A DNA stretch of 64,000 nucleotides from Simiduia litorea (GCF_042853465.1 NZ_AP031497.1:4092001-4156000), one strand, 5' to 3'; positions 28,226-36,655 are shown, counted from the stretch's first letter. Made by a program: numbers and translations. Notes: a model not told the origin generated them from the letters alone.

Positions 28226-29677
28226 TTGATCATCATCCCAACAGAAAAACGCTTCGATTGGCGCTACGCACCCACGGTTATGTTCGGTATCGTACTGCTC
28301 AACGTGCTGATTTTCTTTTTCTACCAATCTGGCGACGACAACAAAATCGAACAAGCGCTCGACATCTACCAACAACAAGGCTTTTTAGAACTTGAATGGC
28401 CAGCGTATAAAACATACCTTGCCAGCAAAAACACCGTGCAGGCCGATGAACAGCTAACCTATACAGAAGCGCTTTTCGAGCAACAGGATTTCGGCAGTTT
28501 AGCTGTAGAAATTATGTTCGATAGCCACTTTTACGATCATTTATTCAACGACCCTTACAATCTAATTGGCTACAACAAAGTCGAAACATGGCTGGATCAA
28601 CGCGCAAAGATCAACGCCAGTATTCTCAGCTTGAGCTTCCTGGCCTACGGGCTAATTCCTAGCGAATTATCGATAACCACCTTGTTTACCACCCAGTTTT
28701 TGCATGGCGACACCATGCATCTTCTGGGCAACATGTTCTTCCTAGTGATCTGCGGATTTGCCGTAGAGGCAGCCATTGGCCACTGGCGCTTTCTAGCCTT
28801 CTATCTAATTTCCGGTGTCTTCGCCAGCCTCGCCCATGCCCTGCTAGACCTCTCCAGTACACAGCCATTAGTGGGTGCCTCTGGTGCTATCTCGGGCGTC
28901 ATGGCCATGTACCTAGCGGTGTTTAAGTTCCGCAAAATTGAATTTTTCTATTGGCTCTTTATTTTCGTTGGCTACATCAGGGCCCCCGCCTTAATCATTT
29001 TACCCATTTACATTGGCAAAGAACTCGTTAGTTTTTATACCGATACAGACTCCAACGTGGCGGTAATGGCTCACGCTGGCGGCTTTGTCATGGGCGCCTT
29101 GTTAATGTTTGTTAGCCAATGGCTCAGCCCTAAAAGTATTGATGTTGAGTACATTGAAACCGATCAAAGCCTAGATCCCTACCAGGAGGCCCTTGCCGGG
29201 GTTTTCACCGACATCGAAAATTTTCGCTTTGATTCAGCTTATAAGAATACTCAAGCACTTATTACCCAATACGGTGAAAATTTTAGAAATCTGGCGCTTC
29301 TTGCCCAGCTCGCTCAGTTGAGAGATCCCGCTGATCAGCAAGCGGCCATGCTGAGATTATTAAAAGTGGATACCCAAGAGCCGACCGAGCTCGAACGCCA
29401 GGCTCAGTTATTGATCAACTCAGCACAACCAGCCGATTATTTATCGGAAGAAGAACTGTGCAAACTTGGAAGCCGGCTATGTCGGTTAGATAACCTTAAA
29501 CCTGCAGAAACATTATTTGACATAGTGCAGGCTAAATATGGGAACATGACGAACAGCAAAAATAATCTCGCGATACTGGCAAAAAAACTGTCTATTGCCT
29601 TTGCAAAATCTAATAACGCCTTAAAATCCAAGCACTACCATGGCCTAGCCAGTAAGATTCTAGGGAGCACGCTGTAA
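28226..29677 (+). CDS. Rhomboid-family intramembrane serine protease with C-terminal extension
   Basis: 483 aa from TTG 28226, which has GGGAG 8 nt upstream; the frame is open 15 codons further back. A membrane helix near 20-35 is followed by a soluble loop, then the rhomboid core. Visible signatures are HLLGNMFFL, the catalytic GASGAISGVMAMY (Ser about 218) and HAGGFVMGAL (His about 282). Residues about 315-480 are a helical, TPR-like cytoplasmic tail. Its TAA overlaps the ATG of the next gene (TAATG), implying coupled translation. Confidence 0.87.
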   Translation: MIIIPTEKRFDWRYAPTVMFGIVLLNVLIFFFYQSGDDNKIEQALDIYQQQGFLELEWPAYKTYLASKNTVQADEQLTYTEALFEQQDFGSLAVEIMFDSHFYDHLFNDPYNLIGYNKVETWLDQRAKINASILSLSFLAYGLIPSELSITTLFTTQFLHGDTMHLLGNMFFLVICGFAVEAAIGHWRFLAFYLISGVFASLAHALLDLSSTQPLVGASGAISGVMAMYLAVFKFRKIEFFYWLFIFVGYIRAPALIILPIYIGKELVSFYTDTDSNVAVMAHAGGFVMGALLMFVSQWLSPKSIDVEYIETDQSLDPYQEALAGVFTDIENFRFDSAYKNTQALITQYGENFRNLALLAQLAQLRDPADQQAAMLRLLKVDTQEPTELERQAQLLINSAQPADYLSEEELCKLGSRLCRLDNLKPAETLFDIVQAKYGNMTNSKNNLAILAKKLSIAFAKSNNALKSKHYHGLASKILGSTL

Positions 29678-31251
29678 TGGAATACTGCCACTTTCACCCT
29701 CTATCTTCGGCCACCTTTTATTGCGACCACTGTCTAACCAACCTGTGTGATCACTGCGTGGACGACAGTCAACAGCGGGGTGGCGAGCGCTGTATTAGCT
29801 GCGCAAAACAGCTCATCAGCCTAGGTGCCGCGCACAGCGCCGAGCCGTTCTGGCGTAAACTAAAAGAGGCTTTTCACTACCCACTCAACGGCCAGTCATT
29901 AACATTAATCATTGGTGTTGCCCTGATGACCAGTGTGGCGGCCTTTATCCCCTTTGCTATTGTATTTTATTTAATGGCCGTGGGCGCATTAATGCGCTAC
30001 AGCTTTGCCTGCTTAGAAAATACCGCGAACGGAAAAATGACCGCACCCGATATTACCGAGGCCTACGAGGGTGGCGTCCTGCTGATATTTCAGCTAATCG
30101 GTATTGTTGTCATTATGACGGCGGCGGTGTTTGGTGTTAACCAATTTTTGGGCGAAGGCCTTGCCCGCCTACTTGCCGTCTTTTGCATATTGAGTTTTCC
30201 GGCAATCATTATCTTGTTTGCCTTGAATAGAAATATGTTTGATGCCGTCAATCCACTCAGCATTATTCAACTGATTCTATCCGTGGGTTTGTCTTACGGT
30301 GTATTACTGGGTTTGATTTTGGTCATGAGCGCATCCGTCAGCGTTATCCACGAACTGATAGGCGCAGAGTTTTCCTTCATTAATGCGCTACTGCAAGGTA
30401 TTGTTTCCAATTTTTACACCATCGTAGCTTTTCATATTATGGGCTATATGATTTTCCAATATCAGGCCGAGCTAGGTTTCGTGGCCAGAGAGGATCATGG
30501 TGGTATTGCCAAGGGAAAATCCGAACAAGACCTACACAACGCTAAAATTGACATAGCGTTGAAGCTTGGCCACTACAGTCAAGTGGTCGATCTATTCGGC
30601 GAAGCTAATAAAAAATTTCCTAATGAGTACAATTACTATATTCGCTGTTTCGATTTTCTTTGCGCCACCAAGCAAACCGATCGCCTAGAGAAGTTCTTGC
30701 CCTTCTATTTTGATTTTTTACCCAAGGCACAGCGTGCCGATCAAATATACCCTAGCTTTAAGCGCGCCCTTGGCCTAATACCTAGCTATCTACCGACAAC
30801 CGCTAAACTGCGTCATCAGCTGGCCGAGCAATGCCAAATCAAAGGCGACCCAAAATCAGCGCTGCGCATGCTCAATGGCATTCACAAACATTTCCCCAGC
30901 TACGCCAAGTTACCCGCAGCTTACGAAGTGATGGAACGCGCACTGGGCGACATCCCCAACATGGACAAGCAGCGTGCGCAATGTAAGCTGCTAATCCAAA
31001 GTTTAAAGCAAAAATCTGCAGACGCTGAAGCCGCAAAACAAGCCGCACAAGCGATCTTGAAGCCCAAAAGCAAACCCATGCTCGGCAAATCCGCCTTGCG
31101 TCCAAGCAAAGAAATCACCGCAGAAAGCCCCCAATCACAGCCGCTACGCAAGAGCGAGCAACAAAAATTACGGGCCCAGCAATTGGCTGAAAAAAACGCT
31201 AAAGGAGATTTAGAAGGGAAAGACTTACCGCCCATTGAATTTAAGCCATAG
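29677..31251 (+). CDS. Zinc-finger (B-box-like) multi-helix membrane protein with tetratricopeptide-like tail
   Basis: 524 aa. The N-terminus carries paired metal-ligand Cys/His residues (YCHFHP, YCDHCLTNLCDHC, CISC) resembling a B-box zinc finger. About six membrane helices follow (about 75-270), then a helical repeat region (about 290-430) and a basic, lysine/alanine-rich C-terminus (about 445-524). Overlaps the rhomboid stop codon and may be its substrate or partner. No enzymatic motif seen. Confidence 0.7.
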   Translation: MEYCHFHPLSSATFYCDHCLTNLCDHCVDDSQQRGGERCISCAKQLISLGAAHSAEPFWRKLKEAFHYPLNGQSLTLIIGVALMTSVAAFIPFAIVFYLMAVGALMRYSFACLENTANGKMTAPDITEAYEGGVLLIFQLIGIVVIMTAAVFGVNQFLGEGLARLLAVFCILSFPAIIILFALNRNMFDAVNPLSIIQLILSVGLSYGVLLGLILVMSASVSVIHELIGAEFSFINALLQGIVSNFYTIVAFHIMGYMIFQYQAELGFVAREDHGGIAKGKSEQDLHNAKIDIALKLGHYSQVVDLFGEANKKFPNEYNYYIRCFDFLCATKQTDRLEKFLPFYFDFLPKAQRADQIYPSFKRALGLIPSYLPTTAKLRHQLAEQCQIKGDPKSALRMLNGIHKHFPSYAKLPAAYEVMERALGDIPNMDKQRAQCKLLIQSLKQKSADAEAAKQAAQAILKPKSKPMLGKSALRPSKEITAESPQSQPLRKSEQQKLRAQQLAEKNAKGDLEGKDLPPIEFKP

Positions 31252-31260
31252 CGTAGCTCG

Positions 31261-31382
31261 CAACGCCCAACTAAAGGGTGCAACGCTACAGCCTAACCTA
31301 AACATTGCACTGTAAAGCAAAACTCAACTTTGAAACTAGAGCACCAAACCTTGGGAATTAGTCTTAAATTGCTTGTTATATG
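31261..31382. repeat. Possible degenerate attC at the left end of the cassette array
   Basis: Starts CAACGCCCAACTAAAGG and ends TTGCTTGTTATATG, like attC ends, but the arms pair poorly and the first core base is changed. It follows the last chromosomal gene and precedes the first cassette-like gene, so it probably marks the decayed distal end of the integron. Confidence 0.35.
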
Positions 31383-31387
31383 TTTGG

Positions 31388-31804
31388 TTACACCTTATCC
31401 GCAAAGTGGGCCATAATTTCTTCGGTAGTCATTTCCTTAGTCTGATTTGCAAAGCAATAATAACTCGGGCGCATATCACTAAAATATTGCATGTCCATTT
31501 TCAGCCCTTCCAAGTTTGTAAATAAGCCCACCGGCATATTGTACTCACCTGTTTCTTTGAACTTATAAAATAGGTGGGTTCCACACTCAGTACAGAAGCC
31601 TCGTGAAGCCCAAGACGACGACTTGTACATTTTGACTTTATCTTCACCAGCTAACGTCACTTGAGTTCCACATTTCACCGCAAAAAATGGAGCGCCACCC
31701 CAAGTCCGGCATGATTGACAATGGCAAACCGTAAACTTCGTATCGATATTTTCTGCCGTAATTTTTACGGAACCACAAAGGCAACGAGCCTGAGAACAAG
31801 ACAT
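31388..31804 (-). CDS. GFA family (glutathione-dependent formaldehyde-activating-like) protein
   Basis: 138 aa. Zinc-binding cysteine pattern of the GFA/CENP-V fold: CLCGSV near the N-terminus, CHCQSCR (about 27-33) and FCTECGTHLFY (about 71-80). Family members include a protein proposed to bind glutathione and formaldehyde; most are uncharacterised. It lies between two attC-like sequences and reads in array direction, so it is likely the outermost cassette gene. Confidence 0.85.
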   Translation of the reverse strand: MSCSQARCLCGSVKITAENIDTKFTVCHCQSCRTWGGAPFFAVKCGTQVTLAGEDKVKMYKSSSWASRGFCTECGTHLFYKFKETGEYNMPVGLFTNLEGLKMDMQYFSDMRPSYYCFANQTKEMTTEEIMAHFADKV

Positions 31805-31833
31805 TGAAAAACTCCTAAATTGATGAAAGCAAA

Positions 31834-31917
31834 TAACATCTAAAACACAGGCTGACAGCTGCGAAGCAGTTAGCAGCCTACCCCTGCGCAGCAGGGGTAA
31901 TGGGCTACTATTTGTTA
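31834..31917. repeat. Atypical attC-like site 1
   Basis: TAACATC to TTTGTTA, 84 bp. The outer ends pair (TAACA/TGTTA), but the inside folds as two hairpins (including ACCCCTGC-GCA-GCAGGGGT) rather than one long stem. Probably the attC of the following lipoprotein cassette in unusual or decayed form. Confidence 0.4.
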
Positions 31918-31918
31918 A

Positions 31919-32461
31919 CTATTTGGCAAGGGATGAAAATTTTGGATGCGAAATAATTTTATTAATGAACTCCTCAACTGCAGGCTCAAAGGCTTGCGCT
32001 ACTTGCTGGCAAGCTTTATCAGCAACAAAATTTGTTGAAAATTCGTGCGTACTAGTGATGGAGTACCCGCTTGAATTTGGAGACGAAATTGTGGCATTAA
32101 TCATCCATTTACCAGCACCAATATTGGAATTGAAATCTAGCTTATCTATTAATCCGGATATTTTTACTTCAGCGTCATCTTTGTAAGCACCAGCCATTTG
32201 GAGCTCGTTTTTTAATGCACCTTCAATATAGTCTTCAAAGCTCAGATCATTTTTGTTTTTAACGGGGCCAGCAGCTCTACAAGTTATAGAAGTGTGATTG
32301 CCAGATTTAGAAGTGAATTCACCGACGGATATTTCTTTTACACCGGAGCTTTTGATTAAATCAACATTTTTCGGCGACGCTCCATAATTACTAGTCACAT
32401 GCGTGCAGCCAATTACATACAGCGTCATACTGATAAGAGCTAGACTTTGAAAAAATTTCAT
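31919..32461 (-). CDS. Cassette-encoded lipoprotein, unknown function
   Basis: 180 aa. Signal peptide with lipobox VIGC (Cys about 19), then a mixed alpha/beta periplasmic domain with no recognised family. Two further cysteines (ITCRAAG, DKACQQV) might form a disulfide. Stop lies next to the attC on its left, as in a normal cassette. Confidence 0.75.
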   Translation of the reverse strand: MKFFQSLALISMTLYVIGCTHVTSNYGASPKNVDLIKSSGVKEISVGEFTSKSGNHTSITCRAAGPVKNKNDLSFEDYIEGALKNELQMAGAYKDDAEVKISGLIDKLDFNSNIGAGKWMINATISSPNSSGYSITSTHEFSTNFVADKACQQVAQAFEPAVEEFINKIISHPKFSSLAK

Positions 32462-32495
32462 TGACGTTCCTTCTTCGGTTGGGCTTATGATTAGT

Positions 32496-32557
32496 TAACA
32501 CCCGCAGCAAGAACAAAGCTGAAGCGCAGCAGACAACTTGTCGCTGTACCTACGTTA
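32496..32557. repeat. attC 2
   Basis: 62 bp, TAACACCCGCAGCA to CCTACGTTA, class N-like and related to attC 43. The right core reads CGTTA rather than TTGTTA. Belongs to the gene at 32555-32908. Confidence 0.75.
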
Positions 32558-32908
32558 AGGGCCACTTTCTGCTGCCCGCAAATAAGTGTATACCTTGCTG
32601 CTATTTTTTGGATCTTTCGATAAGCCAACAATAATTAGCTTACCTTCTTCAAAATTATTCACGGTGGGCAGGCTAACATCAACAACTTGGCCACTCTCAA
32701 GCTTAACTCGAGCTACGAAGTGAGGGCCACCTCGATTGCTAGATACTGCAACGGTCTGCATTGTGCCAACGACCTCAAATTTCAGCCATTTAGTATTCTG
32801 CGTATGTTTATTGAATGCCATCCACGCGAAAAAGACTGGGACAGCCAGAATAAACGCATAAACAATATATCCAATTTCTTTATCGCTAGCAGTCGAATCT
32901 TTAGTCAT
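32555..32908 (-). CDS. Small membrane-anchored protein, unknown
   Basis: 117 aa. One N-terminal membrane helix (about 11-32), then a small beta-rich domain (WLKFEVVGTMQTVAV, VARVKLESGQVVDVSLP) that could be extracytoplasmic. Stop lies inside the attC core, as usual in this array. No family recognised. Confidence 0.7.
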   Translation of the reverse strand: MTKDSTASDKEIGYIVYAFILAVPVFFAWMAFNKHTQNTKWLKFEVVGTMQTVAVSSNRGGPHFVARVKLESGQVVDVSLPTVNNFEEGKLIIVGLSKDPKNSSKVYTYLRAAESGP

Positions 32909-32931
32909 TTACGACAACTCTTAACGCCTTG

Positions 32932-33032
32932 CTCAACTGAAAATATTCCGGAGCGGATTTTTTTGTAAAATGACGCTAAACAACATACAAAAAACGACCA
33001 TGGCAATATTTTTCAAGTGAAGCTAATCGTTA
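32932..33032. repeat. attC 3
   Basis: 101 bp, TAACGCCTTGCTC to AAGCTAATCGTTA. Long AT-rich stem (AAAATATTCC near the left, CAATATTTTTC near the right). Belongs to the gene at 33023-33562, whose stop is inside it. Confidence 0.75.
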
Positions 33033-33562
33033 TATTTTTCGGCTTGTATTAATACTATAAAAGCAAAAAGGTATTCGATGATGCCTCCCACTAGACCACC
33101 AATATAGACCGGCACTCTGAGCACAGTAATTAACACAGCCGAAACGGCTAAAACAACGCCTAGCGCCCAATAAATACGCGAACCATAAATTGTATTAAAG
33201 GTTAAATACCTTCCTCCTATAACAAGTAGCATTGCAGGGAAAAATAAGTCCAAGCTAGTTAATGCAGCTCCTATTGCAATAGGAATAGAAAGAAGCATCC
33301 AAACTGTTCCTTCAATGGCAAGCGGTGCAAGCGGATTATCCTTACTATGCTTACCACTACGCCCTAATGCCTTACATGCCAAGACGGAAGCAGGAAAGAT
33401 CAAAGTACCACCGAAGACTAAAGTTGCGATTCCTATTTTGGGAGCTATTAGAAGCGAAATTATACCCGCAAATAACCATATAGTTCCTGACGACACGATA
33501 CCTGGCACGCCATAAAAATAGGCCTCATTCATATCCTTCTGTGCTTCTTTAATTGAATCCAT
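33023..33562 (-). CDS. Multi-pass membrane protein, unknown
   Basis: 179 aa with about five to six hydrophobic helices covering residues 17-172. Only the N-terminus and a short loop near 65-77 are polar. Cassette gene of unknown function. Confidence 0.75.
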   Translation of the reverse strand: MDSIKEAQKDMNEAYFYGVPGIVSSGTIWLFAGIISLLIAPKIGIATLVFGGTLIFPASVLACKALGRSGKHSKDNPLAPLAIEGTVWMLLSIPIAIGAALTSLDLFFPAMLLVIGGRYLTFNTIYGSRIYWALGVVLAVSAVLITVLRVPVYIGGLVGGIIEYLFAFIVLIQAEKYND

Positions 33563-33584
33563 GCACCTTTATCCCTGAATTACA

Positions 33585-33652
33585 TAACGCTTCAATAACC
33601 GGCGCGCCTTAGCGCGTCCGGCGCCGAAGGCACGTAGCTGATTGACTTGTTA
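33585..33652. repeat. attC 4
   Basis: 68 bp, TAACGCTTCAATAACCGGCG to TGATTGACTTGTTA. It is the attC of the ccdAB cassette to its right. Confidence 0.85.
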
Positions 33653-33668
33653 AATGCTGCCAACTACT

Positions 33669-33682
33669 ATAGTGCGCACTAT
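33669..33682. promoter_or_regulatory. Probable ccdAB operator/promoter palindrome
   Basis: ATAGTGCGCACTAT, a perfect 14-bp palindrome 33 bp before ccdA on the plus strand. The cassette genes oppose array transcription, so they need their own promoter. CcdA-CcdB complexes normally repress by binding such a site. Confidence 0.5.
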
Positions 33683-33715
33683 TGATGCGCATAAGCTATG
33701 CTGGGAGCCATTGAA

Positions 33716-33961
33716 ATGCAACCATTAATCGACAACTCAGCCCCTAAAAAAGCCACAAATCTCAGTATAAACAAAGAGTTACTTGCCGAAGCTCGCAACC
33801 TAAACATAAACCTTTCGGCAACTCTTGAACAGGCACTAACTGAAAAGGTACGTAAAGAAAGACAAAAACTGTGGCTCGAGAACAACCGTGATGCCATTGA
33901 TGCCTGCAACGAACTGACCGAACACAACGGCTTATTCTCAGATAAACACCGGGCATTCTGA
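33716..33961 (+). CDS. ccdA: CcdA-type antitoxin
   Basis: 81 aa from ATG 33716 (GGGAG 8 nt upstream); an ATG six codons earlier also opens the frame. N-terminal ribbon-helix-helix (KKATNLSINKELLAEARNLN, LSATLEQALTEKV), then the toxin-binding tail with WLENNRDAIDACNELTEHNG. Its TGA overlaps the ATG of ccdB. Plus strand, antiparallel to the array. Confidence 0.93.
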   Translation: MQPLIDNSAPKKATNLSINKELLAEARNLNINLSATLEQALTEKVRKERQKLWLENNRDAIDACNELTEHNGLFSDKHRAF

Positions 33962-34278
33962 TGGACCAATTTGACCTTTACATCAATACAGACAAAGACA
34001 CCAATAAGACATATCCGTATTTTGTTGATATTCAGAACCAGCTGCTCGACACACTAAATAGTAGAGCTGTTATACCCCTAACCCCTATCAGCAACTCTGA
34101 CAAGAGCTACCCAGAAAATCTCTGCCCCATGGTGGAAATCAAGGGCAAAAAATTCGCTCTTCTTACCCACCAAATTACTAGCGTATCTCGCAGTTTCCTC
34201 AAAAAGAAGGAAGGCTCATTGGCTACTAGCCGCAATGACATCGTTGCTGCGATAGACTTTCTGGTTACCGGAATTTAA
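33961..34278 (+). CDS. ccdB: CcdB-type gyrase-poisoning toxin
   Basis: 105 aa. Begins MDQFDLYINTDKDTNKTYPY, with VDIQNQLLDTLNSRAVIPL and C-terminal RNDIVAAIDFLVTGI; this matches the CcdB fold, including the C-terminal segment (W/G-I ending) that contacts gyrase in F-plasmid CcdB. The final residue pattern FLVTGI lacks the Trp of F CcdB (WGI), so gyrase activity is likely but untested. The stop overlaps the core of the next attC. Confidence 0.92.
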   Translation: MDQFDLYINTDKDTNKTYPYFVDIQNQLLDTLNSRAVIPLTPISNSDKSYPENLCPMVEIKGKKFALLTHQITSVSRSFLKKKEGSLATSRNDIVAAIDFLVTGI

Positions 34279-34363
34279 CGCCCAGTTTAGGCGCAGTTGG
34301 AGCGTAGCGTAAGCTGTCGCAGCCGCACTTTTTCTTGTGCGGCGAACCTACAACCGCTTGTTA
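34276..34363. repeat. attC 5
   Basis: 88 bp, class R: TAACGCCCAGTTTAGGCGC to CCTACAACCGCTTGTTA, with GCCGCAC/GTGCGGC near the apex. It belongs to the RDD cassette. ccdB ends in its left core. Confidence 0.93.
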
Positions 34364-34960
34364 AGTGTTGGTGTAGCAAACGTTTGTGCCCGCTATGTGG
34401 TCATGTAAACACCGTCTTTCTTTGCCAAATATCATTAATGGATTAATGAATGCGGCTATAAAGGAACCAAAGCCAGGAATCTGCATAATGAGCGCCATTG
34501 GTAAAATTCTTAGCAATACTATTTTCTTAAAATTTGCCTTAGTCCCATTTAGATTCTCTATGCGAATGGACATAAAGTATTTCCCAACAGTTTGACCAGA
34601 GTGATATAAAAGCTGGCCATGAAGTAGCATAATCACTACAAATCCATACGCAAAACCGAAAACCGAAACCATTGGAGTAGGAGCTTTCAGCGCATCAAAC
34701 CCGACGTAGTATATAAGCGGCAGAGCTGCAATGTATTGTATTAATCCATCAATCAGTGCCGCCCATAAACGGTCTATCCTGCTAGCCTTGTCTCCAACCT
34801 CTATCTTTTTTCGTTGTTCCTCGGGATTTTCTCGTTCTTTTTCAATAATCAAAGCGTCAATAGTTTTTGCTCTTTCAGGGTATTTCTCGCGATCTATTGA
34901 TTCCGCCGAAGAATAAAGATCGCTAAGGGAGTACCTAGAAAAATCAATTTCTGATTCCAT
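34361..34960 (-). CDS. RDD family membrane protein
   Basis: 199 aa from the ATG with AGAGAG upstream; the frame opens 7 codons earlier at GTG. A polar N-terminus of about 60 residues precedes the RDD domain: SRIDRLWAALIDGLIQY (first helix), further helices near 90-110 and 145-175, and the closing RRCLHDHIAGTNV. RDD proteins are poorly characterised transport-like membrane proteins. Confidence 0.85.
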   Translation of the reverse strand: MESEIDFSRYSLSDLYSSAESIDREKYPERAKTIDALIIEKERENPEEQRKKIEVGDKASRIDRLWAALIDGLIQYIAALPLIYYVGFDALKAPTPMVSVFGFAYGFVVIMLLHGQLLYHSGQTVGKYFMSIRIENLNGTKANFKKIVLLRILPMALIMQIPGFGSFIAAFINPLMIFGKERRCLHDHIAGTNVCYTNT

Positions 34961-34982
34961 GCTCATCTCTCTGTAAATCACT

Positions 34983-35043
34983 TAACGCCCGCAACAAACG
35001 CGAGCGTAGCGAGTCGAGGGCGACAGCCCGGTTTGGTTGCGTT
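34983..35043. repeat. attC 6, interrupted by the IS110-type element
   Basis: Class N left and central part (TAACGCCCGCAACAAACGCG to GGTTTGGTTGCG). The last bases of the site (GTTAAG) are at 36260-36265, after the insertion. Intact sister site at 56797-56862 shows the expected uninterrupted form. Belongs to the gene at 36261-36650. Confidence 0.88.
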
Positions 35044-35253
35044 GTATGGTTGAAATAACATGATTTCCCTTCCTGTTATTAAAGCGATAAGGTGAGGCTC
35101 ATGTCTGCAGCAACAGACATTCAGCAAAGCATTCCGGTGGTTGCAAGGCGCCGATACTATCGAGCCCGTTAACAAGCAAGGGAGCTTTGCTGATCCTACT
35201 TTTAACTCGAACAGTCGAATGAGCCTCGAGCTCGAATGTAGCAAGGGTGAGTC
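35044..35253 (+). ncRNA. Candidate bridge RNA of the IS110-type element
   Basis: Non-coding left end. GGTTGC at 35139-35144 equals the target bases left of the insertion (35035-35040). GTTAACAAGC at 35168-35177 is the reverse complement of the bases right of it (GCTTGTTAA at 36256-36264). The two are separated by a small hairpin (CGAT/ATCG). This is the geometry of a target-binding loop. ACAGTCG at 35211-35217 equals the right end of the element (36250-36256), as expected of a donor guide. Inferred from pairing only. Confidence 0.6.
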
Positions 35254-36210
35254 ATGAAAACAACTACCAAAGCTGGCATTAATCATCAGAGAAATATCGG
35301 TATAGATGTAGGTAAAACGTTCTTGGATATATACATCCTAGAGCTCGATAGGTATTGGCAAATCTACAATTCACTAGATGACATTAAGGAGCTCCGAAAG
35401 ACGCTCAAGCGCTTTAATCTGACTCGTATCGTCGTCGAGGCTACGGGTGGCTATGAACGAACACTCGTCGAAGTGCTGGCGGAAGCCGAGCTCCCAGTTG
35501 TTGTGGTGCAGCCAATCAATGTTCGCCAATTTGCAAAAGCACAAGGCGTCCTAGCAAAAACGGACCGAATCGATTCAAGAGTGATTGCACAATTCGGGGC
35601 AGTAATGAAACCAGAAATTAGGCCCATAAGCAGCAAAAAGATAAGGCATATCAGAGATTTACTAGCGCGGAAAAGGCAGTTAATGGAAGCTAGAACTCAA
35701 GAGCTAAATCGTGAACAAAAGGCACAGAATGTTCTGCAGCGCTCCCACAACAGGATGATCAAGTTTATCGAAAAGGAGCTCAATTGGGTCAACACAAAGC
35801 TCAACAAAGAGGTTGCATTGGTTACCGAGTGGCAGAAAACTTATGACCTCCTTTTAAGCGTGCCAGGCATAGGCCCTGGTGTTGCTTATACGCTTCTGGG
35901 AGAGCTTCCGGAGCTTGGCCAACTAACCAGTCGACAGGTAGGTGCGCTGTGCGGCTTGGCGCCCTACAACCGAGACAGCGGCTCGATGCGGGGCAAGCGA
36001 CGAATAAAAGGCGGTCGGGCACCTATACGGACGATGCTGTACATGGCAATGATGAGCGCTATTCAGTGCAACCAGATAATGAAGCGATTCTTCAACCGAT
36101 TAGTTGCGGAAGGCAAACATAAAAAGGTCGCACTTACAGCGTGCATGAGAAAAATGATGACAATTTTGAACGCCATGGTACGTGATAAAAGGTCATGGCA
36201 AGCGGCATAA
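35254..36210 (+). CDS. IS110-family transposase (DEDD recombinase)
   Basis: 318 aa. N-terminal RuvC-like DEDD domain: NIGIDVGKTFLDIYI (Asp about 17), IVVEATGGYERTL (Glu about 62), AKTDRIDSRVIAQF (Asp pair about 101-104). A coiled-coil linker spans about 130-190. The C-terminal Tnp_20 domain has LLSVPGIGPGVAYTLL and GLAPYNRDSGSMRGKR with the catalytic Ser near 248. Full length and apparently intact. GGGTGAG lies upstream of the ATG. Confidence 0.93.
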   Translation: MKTTTKAGINHQRNIGIDVGKTFLDIYILELDRYWQIYNSLDDIKELRKTLKRFNLTRIVVEATGGYERTLVEVLAEAELPVVVVQPINVRQFAKAQGVLAKTDRIDSRVIAQFGAVMKPEIRPISSKKIRHIRDLLARKRQLMEARTQELNREQKAQNVLQRSHNRMIKFIEKELNWVNTKLNKEVALVTEWQKTYDLLLSVPGIGPGVAYTLLGELPELGQLTSRQVGALCGLAPYNRDSGSMRGKRRIKGGRAPIRTMLYMAMMSAIQCNQIMKRFFNRLVAEGKHKKVALTACMRKMMTILNAMVRDKRSWQAA

Positions 36211-36260
36211 GATGAAAAAAATACGTTACTGAAGGCTTGACTTAGAACCACAGTCGCTTG

Positions 36261-36650
36261 TTAAGTATTTCTTTCAAAAAAGTACTTTCCAACCATCTTT
36301 CTCTTTCCAAGCTTCTCACCTATAAACCACCCCATTTTTATAGATTGGCAATTTCCATCTATGTGCATTAATGCCCAGCTGGCTAAATCATCGTTTTTTG
36401 AAAGTATTTCAGGTGAATTAGAAAAATTGTTGTATTTTGAAATTTTGTATTCTTCAAAGTCAATAATTTCCCCTATAAAAATCTGATTTTTGTCTTTGGC
36501 TATAACCTCAACCTCTAGGTCTTGCGAAATATATAGTATTGCCCCCTTTGGAGATTCATATACTCCAGAAGGATCTTGGCACCCTAATTCATGAGTATCT
36601 GCAAATGCTGAGCAGGTCATAGAAATCAGGAGAAAAGTAATTATTCTCAT
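36261..36650 (-). CDS. Small secreted protein, unknown
   Basis: 129 aa. Signal peptide (MRIITFLLISMTCSAFADT, cleavage after about 17), then a beta-rich domain with two Cys (LGCQDP, GNCQSI). Its stop is in the attC core remnant right of the IS110 insertion, so insertion left the gene intact. Confidence 0.75.
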   Translation of the reverse strand: MRIITFLLISMTCSAFADTHELGCQDPSGVYESPKGAILYISQDLEVEVIAKDKNQIFIGEIIDFEEYKISKYNNFSNSPEILSKNDDLASWALMHIDGNCQSIKMGWFIGEKLGKRKMVGKYFFERNT

Positions 36651-36655
36651 ATACT

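Larger units (their letters stand above)
35044..36259 (+). mobile_element. IS110-family element inserted in an attC site
   Basis: About 1216 bp, bounded by shared TT(GT) at both junctions (35042-35045 and 36258-36261), no long terminal inverted repeats and no clear target duplication, as in IS110 elements. About 210 nt of non-coding DNA precedes the transposase and only about 50 nt follows it. That is the IS110-group layout with the guide RNA at the 5' side, rather than the IS1111 layout. Confidence 0.85.

Noticed and set aside
35044..36259. IS1111-attC group assignment for the transposon
   Set aside because: The IS1111 group carries its long non-coding region after the transposase; here it precedes the gene and the 3' side is short, so the IS110 layout fits better.
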